A stretch of DNA of 20,669 nt from Clostridia bacterium (GTDB taxonomy: Bacteria; Bacillota_A; Clostridia; Oscillospirales; CAG-272): positions 1 through 20,669 of the forward strand of contig JAFZCF010000133.1 in NCBI GenBank assembly GCA_017552165.1, written 5' to 3'. A model generated the notes under the pieces. It ran no database searches. It had not been told where the DNA came from and saw nothing but the letters and a program-made list of their open reading frames with translations. The stretch's first letter is position 1, and every line of letters starts with the position of its first letter. Both the position numbers and the translations under genes were made by a program. Positions 1 to 6,150 of this stretch are shown here, in pieces.

Positions 1-424
1 CTTCGTTCTCAAGGACTTCGCAGAGTTTTTTCATCCTGTCGGAATCGACGGGCTCGCGCTGTATATCCGGATGAAGTTTCACCCCGAGGAGCCCGAGCTC
101 TTTAATGTGCCTGACACCCGACGCAAAATCCGGATAATCCTGATGCATACATCCGACGGCGTACGCCTCAAATCCCATGCCGCGCGATTTCATGACGTAT
201 TCCGCAGTGTAATCGTTTATATGATCCACGTGCACGGCGTCGGTGGCGACAGGAAGCATGAGAAAGCCGCCGGCGCCTATCCTGCGCTCGCTTTCGATGA
301 GCGAGTCGAGAGTACCGGCCTCGTCAATAGGAAAATTATAGAATTTTCCGAGATTTTCGGCGGCCTTTGCGGCCACCTTATCGGGATAAACGTGAACGTG
401 CGCGTCTATTACAGTGAATTCCAT
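1..424 (-). CDS. Amidohydrolase (metal-dependent TIM-barrel hydrolase), 3'-truncated
   Basis: The first 141 residues are present; the C-terminal part lies beyond the left edge. The protein opens MEFTVIDAHVHVYPD, with the HxH metal-binding pair on the first barrel strand that is typical of the amidohydrolase superfamily. A later GVKLHPD segment matches the strand that usually carries a metal-binding or substrate-binding Lys/His in PF04909-type enzymes. The family hydrolyses or decarboxylates small metabolites, or acts as TatD-like nucleases; the substrate cannot be named here. The ATG is at 424-422, behind a weak purine-rich stretch and a good divergent promoter. It is transcribed away from hisS, so the two need not share a pathway. 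The superfamily call is secure; the specific function is unknown. Confidence 0.8.
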   Translation of the reverse strand, partial: MEFTVIDAHVHVYPDKVAAKAAENLGKFYNFPIDEAGTLDSLIESERRIGAGGFLMLPVATDAVHVDHINDYTAEYVMKSRGMGFEAYAVGCMHQDYPDFASGVRHIKELGLLGVKLHPDIQREPVDSDRMKKLCEVLENE

Positions 425-456
425 GACAAACTAAACCCCAGTTTATTATTCAGTCT

Positions 457-485
457 ATTATACCACGAAATCGCGTACAAATCAA
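457..485 (-). promoter_or_regulatory. Sigma-A promoter of the amidohydrolase gene
   Basis: On the minus strand a TTGATT -35 box (485-480) is separated by 17 nt from a perfect TATAAT -10 box (462-457). The -10 is preceded by TGG, giving an extended -10. Transcription would start near 450, leaving a leader of about 26 nt before the ATG at 424. Confidence 0.75.
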
Positions 486-494
486 TCCGGCGGA

Positions 495-523
495 TTGACA
501 AAGCGCCGGATTTGATATATAAT
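495..523 (+). promoter_or_regulatory. Consensus sigma-A promoter of hisS-deoD-ogg
   Basis: A perfect TTGACA (495-500) and a perfect TATAAT (518-523) are separated by 17 nt, the full housekeeping consensus. The expected start is near 530, which leaves only about 24 nt of leader. That leaves no room for a T-box, a common control element for Bacillota aminoacyl-tRNA synthetase genes, so expression is probably constitutive. It sits back to back with the amidohydrolase promoter, with 9 nt between the two -35 boxes. Confidence 0.85.
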
Positions 524-553
524 TTATCCTGAATGAAAGAAAGGTGTCCGACT

Positions 554-1900
554 ATGGAAAAAATACGTCCGCGGGTGCTCTCGGGTTTTATGGAGCTCCT
601 TCCGCAGGAACAGATAAAATTCAACGCGTTTCTTGATAAGCTGAGCGCGGTGTATTCCCTTTACGGGTTCACGCCGCTCGACACGCCGCTCATCGAAGCG
701 TCGGAAATACTCCTCGCCAAGGGCGGCGGGGAGACCGAAAAACAGATATACAGATTCGTCAAGGGCGACTCCGATCTGTCGCTCAGGTTCGACCTGACCG
801 TGCCGCTCGCGAGGTACGTCGCTGAGCACGCGAACTACCTCGCCTTCCCCTTCAGAAGATACCAGATCGGCAAGGTTTACCGCGGCGAGCGGGCGCAGAG
901 AGGCCGCTTCCGCGAGTTTTATCAGGCGGATATTGACGTCATCGGAGACGGCAAACTCGACATAATGAACGACGCCGAGATCCCGGCGATAATATACGAC
1001 GTATTCAGCTCGCTCGGGCTGAAAGATTTCGTTATAAGGATAAACAACCGTAAGATACTTAACGGATTTTTCGAGATGATAGGCGAAAAGGACCGCGCCG
1101 GCGACATTATGCGCACGGTGGACAAGCTCGAAAAAATCGGCGCGGAAAAGGTCACGGAGCTCCTCCTCGAGCTCGGTCTCAGCGAAGAAGCCGCCGGCAG
1201 AGTCACTGATTTCATATCAACGCCTCAGGCGGAGCTTTTCTCCGTCCTCGACGGACTGTCCGGATCTAACGAAACGTTCGACACCGGGCTCTCTGAGCTG
1301 AGGGCCGTCTGTGAAGGCGTCTCGGCGCTCGGAGTACCTGACGGGAATTTCAAGGTCGACCTCACGATCGCCCGCGGCCTCGATTACTACACCGGAACGG
1401 TCTACGAAACATCTCTCATAAAGCATCCCGAGATAGGCTCGATATGCTCCGGCGGGAGATACGACGACCTCGCAGAGCACTATACCGACCGTCACCTGCC
1501 CGGGGTCGGTATATCGATAGGGCTCACGCGGCTTTTCTACATTCTGAACGAGCAGGGGCTTATCAACCCGGATTTCCCCGCCGCCCCCGCCGACGTGCTC
1601 ATCGCCCCGATGACCGAGAACAGAGAAAAACCGGCCGGGCTCGCCGCCCTGATGCGCAAAGCAGGCATAAGGACTCAGCTCTATACCGAGAAGAAAAAGC
1701 CGAAGGCAAAGATCGGATACGCCGATAAGCTCGGCATCCCTTACGTTATATTCATCGGCGACGACGAGATAGCTTCGGGAAACGTCACCCTGAAGAGCCT
1801 CCTGACGGGAGAGCAGAACACGGTGACCCCCGACGAGGCCGTGAGCATCATCAAAACCGGTATCAGCGAAAAATCAAAAAACCTCCCGATCCGGGAGTAA
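554..1900 (+). CDS. hisS: Histidyl-tRNA synthetase
   Basis: Class II aminoacyl-tRNA synthetase that charges tRNA-His with histidine in the cytoplasm. The 448 residues contain motif 1 around TPLIE (about residues 44-48), motif 2 with GKVYRGERAQRGRFREF (about 106-122), the HisRS-specific ARGLDYYTGTVYE histidine-binding loop, and motif 3 with GVGISIGLTRL. A C-terminal anticodon-binding domain follows. The intact histidine-A loop and motif 2 arginine argue for a true HisS rather than the regulatory paralogue HisZ. An in-frame ATG also exists at 533, but it would sit at about +3 of the transcript with no leader. The ATG at 554 has AAAGGTG at 543-549 region spacing and fits the family N-terminus (MEKIRPRVLSGF). 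It is first in a cluster with deoD and ogg. Confidence 0.95.
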   Translation: MEKIRPRVLSGFMELLPQEQIKFNAFLDKLSAVYSLYGFTPLDTPLIEASEILLAKGGGETEKQIYRFVKGDSDLSLRFDLTVPLARYVAEHANYLAFPFRRYQIGKVYRGERAQRGRFREFYQADIDVIGDGKLDIMNDAEIPAIIYDVFSSLGLKDFVIRINNRKILNGFFEMIGEKDRAGDIMRTVDKLEKIGAEKVTELLLELGLSEEAAGRVTDFISTPQAELFSVLDGLSGSNETFDTGLSELRAVCEGVSALGVPDGNFKVDLTIARGLDYYTGTVYETSLIKHPEIGSICSGGRYDDLAEHYTDRHLPGVGISIGLTRLFYILNEQGLINPDFPAAPADVLIAPMTENREKPAGLAALMRKAGIRTQLYTEKKKPKAKIGYADKLGIPYVIFIGDDEIASGNVTLKSLLTGEQNTVTPDEAVSIIKTGISEKSKNLPIRE

Positions 1901-1910
1901 GGAGACATAT

Positions 1911-2630
1911 ATGGCACACTATCCGACCCCACACATAAACGCAACGCCGAAGGACATCGCGAAAACGGTCCTCATGCCAGGCGACCCGCTCCGTTCCAAA
2001 TTCGTCGCGGAAAACTTTCTCGAATCTCCCGTTCTGTTCAACAACGTACGGGGCGTCCAGGGATATACAGGGACCTACAAAGGCAAAAAGGTTTCCGTGA
2101 TGGCGAGCGGCATGGGTATGCCTTCCATGGGCATCTACAGCTACGAGCTTTTCAATTTCTTCGGTGTTGACAATATAATCCGGATCGGCTCCTGCGGCGC
2201 CATGAAATCCGAGATACGGCTCCGCGACATCATCCTCGCGATGGGCGCGAGCACCGACTCCGATTTCGCGCACCAGTATCTTCTTCCCGGCTCGTTCGCT
2301 CCCATCGCGTCATTTACGCTCCTGAGAAAGGCATTTGAAGAGGCCGAGAGGAAAAAGCTGAGATATACCGTCGGAAACGTCCTTTCGTCCGACATTTTCT
2401 ACAACAACGATACTCACGCTTCGCAGAGATGGGCAGCCATGGGTATATGCTGCGTCGAAATGGAGACCGCCGCGCTCTATATGACTGCCGCCAACGCCGG
2501 CAAAAACGCTCTCGGTATCTTTACGGTATCCGACAACCTCGTGACCAAAGAGGAACTTTCCGCCGAAGAGCGCCAGGTTTCGTTTACGCAGATGATGGAG
2601 CTCGCGCTTGAAACAGCAATCTCGATTTGA
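1911..2630 (+). CDS. deoD: Purine nucleoside phosphorylase, DeoD type
   Basis: Cytoplasmic purine-salvage enzyme that splits purine (deoxy)nucleosides with phosphate into free base and (deoxy)ribose-1-phosphate. The 239 residues match the hexameric DeoD family: PTPHINA near the N-terminus (the His that reaches the neighbouring active site), MPGDPLRS for phosphate binding, GMGMPSMGIY, GSCGA, the ribose-binding VEMETAALY, and TVSDNL carrying the catalytic Asp. Length is normal for the family. The ATG is 10 nt after the hisS stop, with GGAG directly after that stop. The 3' end overlaps the ogg start by 23 nt, suggesting translational coupling. Confidence 0.95.
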   Translation: MAHYPTPHINATPKDIAKTVLMPGDPLRSKFVAENFLESPVLFNNVRGVQGYTGTYKGKKVSVMASGMGMPSMGIYSYELFNFFGVDNIIRIGSCGAMKSEIRLRDIILAMGASTDSDFAHQYLLPGSFAPIASFTLLRKAFEEAERKKLRYTVGNVLSSDIFYNNDTHASQRWAAMGICCVEMETAALYMTAANAGKNALGIFTVSDNLVTKEELSAEERQVSFTQMMELALETAISI

Positions 2631-3420
2631 TCTTCCCCGTCCGCGCGGGTACGACATCAACAAAGTATTCGACTGCGGTCAGTGCTTCAGATTTGAAAAG
2701 ACCGCGGAAAACGTCTTCTCCGGCGTCGCTCTCGGAAAAGCCGTGACGGTCAGCCAGACGGACGTGAGCATTATCGCCGAGGGTTTTTCGTCGGATGACG
2801 AGGCGGTCTCTTATCTCGGGCTCGACACCGACTACGAGCCGATAAAAAAAGAACTCGTTGAGCGGTTCCCCGACTGTCCGGCGATGGAAGAGGCGATAAG
2901 AGTATCCGACGGCGTGGCTATACTCAGACAGGATCCCTGGGAGACCCTGATCTCGTTTATAATATCCCAGAACAACAACATCCCGCGCATAAAGGGGCTT
3001 ATCGGCCGGCTGTGCGAAAGATGCGGAGAGCCCCTCGGCGGCGGCTTATACGCTTTCCCGACGCCGCGTCAGCTCGCCGCGGTAAGCGAAAAAGAGCTCT
3101 CGGACATGAAATTCGGATACCGCGCCGGATATATCTCCCGCGTCGCGTGCGAAGTCAGCGCCGGCTCTGTCGATCTGAAAAAAGCGCGCGATCTGAGCAC
3201 CGGAGAACTGATAAAGTTTCTCACCGGTCTTTACGGAGTAGGCCCAAAGGTCGCCTCGTGTATCGCGCTTTTCGGGTATTTCCGCCTTGACGCCTTCCCC
3301 GTCGACGTGTGGATAAAGCGCGCGCTCGCGGAGTACTTCCCCGGCCACTGTATCGGCGACTTCGGAAAATACGGCGGGATCGCTCAGCAATACCTGTTTT
3401 ACATGCAGACTCACAAATGA
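2608..3420 (+). CDS. ogg: 8-oxoguanine DNA glycosylase/AP lyase (OGG1 type)
   Basis: Base-excision repair enzyme that removes 8-oxoguanine from DNA and nicks the abasic site. The 270 residues have an N-terminal OGG_N-like domain with FDCGQCFRF. The NNN-containing SQNNNIPRI segment matches the human OGG1 SSNNNIARI region. A helix-hairpin-helix, LYGVGPKVASCIALFGY, carries the catalytic Lys214, and FPVDVW carries the catalytic Asp233. This is the bacterial OGG1 branch known from Clostridium acetobutylicum, not MutM or AlkA. Translation appears to start at TTG (2608-2610) inside deoD, with GGAG at 2597-2600 as ribosome binding site. A terminator follows directly. Automated pipelines may label it DNA-3-methyladenine glycosylase, but the Lys/Asp pair favours OGG. 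Confidence 0.93.
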   Translation: MKQQSRFDLPRPRGYDINKVFDCGQCFRFEKTAENVFSGVALGKAVTVSQTDVSIIAEGFSSDDEAVSYLGLDTDYEPIKKELVERFPDCPAMEEAIRVSDGVAILRQDPWETLISFIISQNNNIPRIKGLIGRLCERCGEPLGGGLYAFPTPRQLAAVSEKELSDMKFGYRAGYISRVACEVSAGSVDLKKARDLSTGELIKFLTGLYGVGPKVASCIALFGYFRLDAFPVDVWIKRALAEYFPGHCIGDFGKYGGIAQQYLFYMQTHK

Positions 3421-3425
3421 TAATT

Positions 3426-3460
3426 GGCGCCGCAGGAAAAATCGCGGCGCCTTTTTTCTT
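3426..3460 (+). terminator. Intrinsic terminator after ogg
   Basis: An 8-bp GC-only stem (GGCGCCGC at 3426-3433 pairing with GCGGCGCC at 3444-3451) has a 10-nt loop and is followed by six T and then CTT. It begins 6 nt after the ogg stop and closes the hisS-deoD-ogg unit. Confidence 0.9.
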
Positions 3461-3467
3461 TACGCAT

Positions 3468-3496
3468 TTGCCAAAGAGGGCAAAAAATGATATAAT
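3468..3496 (+). promoter_or_regulatory. Sigma-A promoter of the DUF4091 lipoprotein gene
   Basis: TTGCCA (3468-3473) and a perfect TATAAT (3491-3496) lie 17 nt apart, directly downstream of the ogg terminator. The leader of about 50 nt holds a small GC hairpin (CCCGC at 3518-3522 with GCGGG at 3526-3530). A good ribosome binding site follows, AAAGGA at 3543-3548, 7 nt before the ATG. Confidence 0.75.
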
Positions 3497-3555
3497 GCGA
3501 GGGTGAAAAATCTCCATCCCGCCCGGCGGGGCGAAAAGACCGAAAGGATTTTCAT

Positions 3556-5316
3556 ATGGACAAAATCAAAAACAGAAAAATTATTTCGATAATTCTCTCC
3601 GTCGCGGCGATCATCGTTGCGGCCGTCGTCGCCGCGTCGTGCAGCGGCGGCGGAGAAGCCGGACAGATTTCGGGAACTCCCATGGTTTCCGATACCGCCG
3701 AAACTCCGTCGGGACCGGTCACGCTCACAGGATGGTTTGACTACGGCACCGCGCTTTATCTCAGAGACAAATACAAACCCGGCGACAAGCAGAGCATCGA
3801 GATACAGATGGCAAAGAACGAAAAAGAAGGCTTTGAGTTCGTCCTGTTCTCGAGCGGCGACATCGAAAAAGTCAGATGCACGGTTGATGCTCTGTCCGAC
3901 GGAAACGGACACGAGCTGAACGGCACGGTCTTCGTCGCCTGGCATATCGACGTAAAAAAGCCTGCCGGGATTGTGCGTTCCAAGGGCTTTACGCCCGATC
4001 CGCTCCTCGATCAGGACAACCCGTATCAGGGCGATTCATTTGACCTTATCGCCAAAAGGGCAAAAACTCTTTACGTGCAGTACGTCACCGACGCAGACAC
4101 GGTCCCGGGGACCTATACCGGCACGCTCAGGATCGTTCACGACGGCGAGGAAATGCTCTCCGGAAGCGTCACCGTAAAGGTCCGCGACGTTTATTATGAC
4201 GAAAAGACCGAGGCGGCCGGGCTTTACCAGTACGGCTTTGCAAGATATGACACCGGAGCCGGCGGCACCGGACCGGATTCCGCCCCGGATATGGACACCG
4301 GTCACTATTCACAGTTCGTAGGAATTGAAGTTAACGAGGCCGAGCGGTTCGCTCTCCAGCAGAAATACGCGGATTATCTGCTAGACAACAGAATGAGCCC
4401 CTGGCACCTTCCGATAAAAGACGCCCTCCTGAATGAAGATCAGGAGCTTGTCAGTAAGTATATGGACAATCCGCGGCTCTCGTACACCACGATTCCGAAC
4501 GATCCCGACCTCAAAAAGCAGTACGAGGCGGCGGAAGCCAACGGCTGGCTCGACAAATGCTGCATACTGTATTACGATGAGCCGGATACCCCGGAAAAGT
4601 ACTCCACAGCAGAGAGCATAGGCAGGCAGTTCCAGGCGAAATTCCCTTCGGACAACATGATCTGCCCGTTCAGCCTCGCTTTTACCAATTCGATCAGGGA
4701 CATGCAGCCATCGATGATAGAGCGTATGAGCCAGTTCTCGAAACTTCACGCGCCGAACGCGTACACCGTCATGCTCGTCGAGGGCACCTATAATACCCTT
4801 ATGCAGCTCAAAAAGGAGCGCGGCGACGTTATTCTGTGGTATGAGGCAGGATACGAACCGAACGAATACGTTTACGTTCCGCACATATATACGTCAGTCC
4901 CGGGAGTTGAAAAAAGGATCATTTTCTGGCAGCAGTACCTGATGGACATCGACGGATTCCTTTATTACCAGACGACTATGTGGAACCGCGTCGCGGATGT
5001 CTGGGACAGAGAATACGAAGACACCGAACACCCGGCGAGACCCGGCATGGACATAGCCGAGGGCGGCGGCGTGCTCATGTACTGGGACCCCGTGACCGGT
5101 GATCCCATCGGCTCGCTATCACTCGAATCCGTCAGGGACGGTATAGAGGATTTCCAGCTCATGAAAATGGCGGAGAAGATCATCGGTCGCGACGGCGTTA
5201 TGGAATACGTCAACCGCATAACGACCGGATTGTACGACTACACCCGCGACCCGGACGTCCTCGAACAGGTCAAATGCGAACTCTTCGACGTCGTTGAAGG
5301 CGCGGCGAATCAGTAA
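3556..5316 (+). CDS. Predicted lipoprotein, DUF4091/GH123-like
   Basis: 586 residues. The N-terminus has a basic head, a hydrophobic stretch (about 9-27) and Cys29 in the context VAASC followed by Ser/Gly, a plausible lipobox; the protein is probably anchored outside the membrane. The next about 200 residues look like beta-sandwich modules. The C-terminal two thirds look like the catalytic barrel of the DUF4091/GH123 group, ending in the hallmark LESVRDGIEDFQLM with DPVTGDPIGSLS just before. ILYYDEPD places Asp341-Glu342 where GH123 beta-N-acetylgalactosaminidases carry their Asp-Glu pair for substrate-assisted catalysis. Binding or hydrolysis of an N-acetylhexosamine glycan is therefore possible but unproven. 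It has its own promoter and terminator, with no sugar-transport genes beside it in this window. Confidence 0.82.
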   Translation: MDKIKNRKIISIILSVAAIIVAAVVAASCSGGGEAGQISGTPMVSDTAETPSGPVTLTGWFDYGTALYLRDKYKPGDKQSIEIQMAKNEKEGFEFVLFSSGDIEKVRCTVDALSDGNGHELNGTVFVAWHIDVKKPAGIVRSKGFTPDPLLDQDNPYQGDSFDLIAKRAKTLYVQYVTDADTVPGTYTGTLRIVHDGEEMLSGSVTVKVRDVYYDEKTEAAGLYQYGFARYDTGAGGTGPDSAPDMDTGHYSQFVGIEVNEAERFALQQKYADYLLDNRMSPWHLPIKDALLNEDQELVSKYMDNPRLSYTTIPNDPDLKKQYEAAEANGWLDKCCILYYDEPDTPEKYSTAESIGRQFQAKFPSDNMICPFSLAFTNSIRDMQPSMIERMSQFSKLHAPNAYTVMLVEGTYNTLMQLKKERGDVILWYEAGYEPNEYVYVPHIYTSVPGVEKRIIFWQQYLMDIDGFLYYQTTMWNRVADVWDREYEDTEHPARPGMDIAEGGGVLMYWDPVTGDPIGSLSLESVRDGIEDFQLMKMAEKIIGRDGVMEYVNRITTGLYDYTRDPDVLEQVKCELFDVVEGAANQ

Positions 5317-5326
5317 ACCGAATAGT

Positions 5327-5365
5327 TAAAATCAGTCCCGGCGTTTGTCGCCGGGACTGATTTTA
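5327..5365. terminator. Bidirectional terminator between the DUF4091 gene and murI
   Basis: A perfect 17-bp inverted repeat (5327-5343 with 5349-5365) has a 5-nt loop. Its GC core is flanked by AAAA on one side and TTTT on the other, so both strands read stem then U-run. It lies between two converging genes, 10 nt after one stop and 8 nt after the other, and should terminate both units. Confidence 0.93.
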
Positions 5366-5373
5366 CGTTACGT

Positions 5374-6144
5374 TCAGTTAAACGCCGCGGCGATAACCTC
5401 GCCGTCCGGGGGCGAACCGAGGAAGGTCGCCGCGTTTGCGGAAAAGCCCCCGGCGTCGTCGGTCACGTAAAACGTCACCCGTCCGGCGCCGCAGTTCCCG
5501 AGATAAGGAGCTATCTCACGCGCCGCTTCCCCTCCCGAGCTGATCACCTCGGTCCCCGGCAGGGCTTTTTTAATTGCGTCGGCAATGATCGGATAGTGAG
5601 TACATCCGAGGATAACGGTGTCCGCGCCGAAATCGCGAACGTCAGACAGATACATCTCGCACGTCAGGCGGACAAGCTCCGAATCCTGCGGTATTCCGTT
5701 CTCTACAAGCGGCACGAAAAGCGGACAGGCCCGCTGAAAGACCTCGAGCTCCCCGTCGATTCCGTGAAGCGCCTTCTCAAAAGAACGGCTCCTGACCGTG
5801 GCTCCGGTCGCGAGGACGGCAATTTTCCCGTTTTTCGTGAGCGACGCGGCGCGCCGGGACGCCGGTGAAATGACCCCGGTCACCGGGAAAGGAAATCCGT
5901 CGGTCAGCACGTCGAGCGCGTTTGCCGATACCGTGCCGCAGGCGACAAGTAGCCTCCCGATGCCTTTTCCCATGAGGAACTCGGCGCATTCGCAGGCATA
6001 TTTTTTTATGGTCTCGGCAGACCGCGTGCCGTACGGGACCCTCGCCGTGTCTCCGAGATAAACTATATCTTCATTCGGAGCGAGCTGACGGAGCGCCTTG
6101 AGCGCCGTTAGCCCCCCGAGTCCGCTGTCAAATATTCCGAGCAT
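5374..6144 (-). CDS. murI: Glutamate racemase
   Basis: Cofactor-independent interconversion of L- and D-glutamate, supplying D-Glu for peptidoglycan precursors. The 256 residues have the N-terminal IFDSGLGGLT (Asp6, Ser7), YLGDTARVPYGTRS, the first catalytic cysteine in VACGTVSA (Cys69) and the second in LGCTHYP (Cys181, Thr182, His183). In the best-known MurI proteins the first motif reads CNT; here it is CGT, with Gly70 replacing Asn. The ATG at 6144 is preceded by AGGTGA, which overlaps the stop codon of the P-type ATPase homologue, and the genes are separated by only 6 nt in the same frame. It is the last gene of the long leftward cluster. Confidence 0.93.
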   Translation of the reverse strand: MLGIFDSGLGGLTALKALRQLAPNEDIVYLGDTARVPYGTRSAETIKKYACECAEFLMGKGIGRLLVACGTVSANALDVLTDGFPFPVTGVISPASRRAASLTKNGKIAVLATGATVRSRSFEKALHGIDGELEVFQRACPLFVPLVENGIPQDSELVRLTCEMYLSDVRDFGADTVILGCTHYPIIADAIKKALPGTEVISSGGEAAREIAPYLGNCGAGRVTFYVTDDAGGFSANAATFLGSPPDGEVIAAAFN

Positions 6145-6150
6145 TTCCGA

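Noticed and set aside
533..553. Earlier in-frame ATG for hisS
   Set aside because: It would lie almost at the predicted transcript start with no leader; the ATG at 554 has a proper ribosome binding site and matches the family N-terminus.
1883..1897. 6-bp hairpin (CTCCCG/CGGGAG) at the hisS stop codon
   Set aside because: There is no T-run and the deoD ribosome binding site follows within 3 nt, so it is not a terminator; an attenuating role cannot be supported from one sequence.
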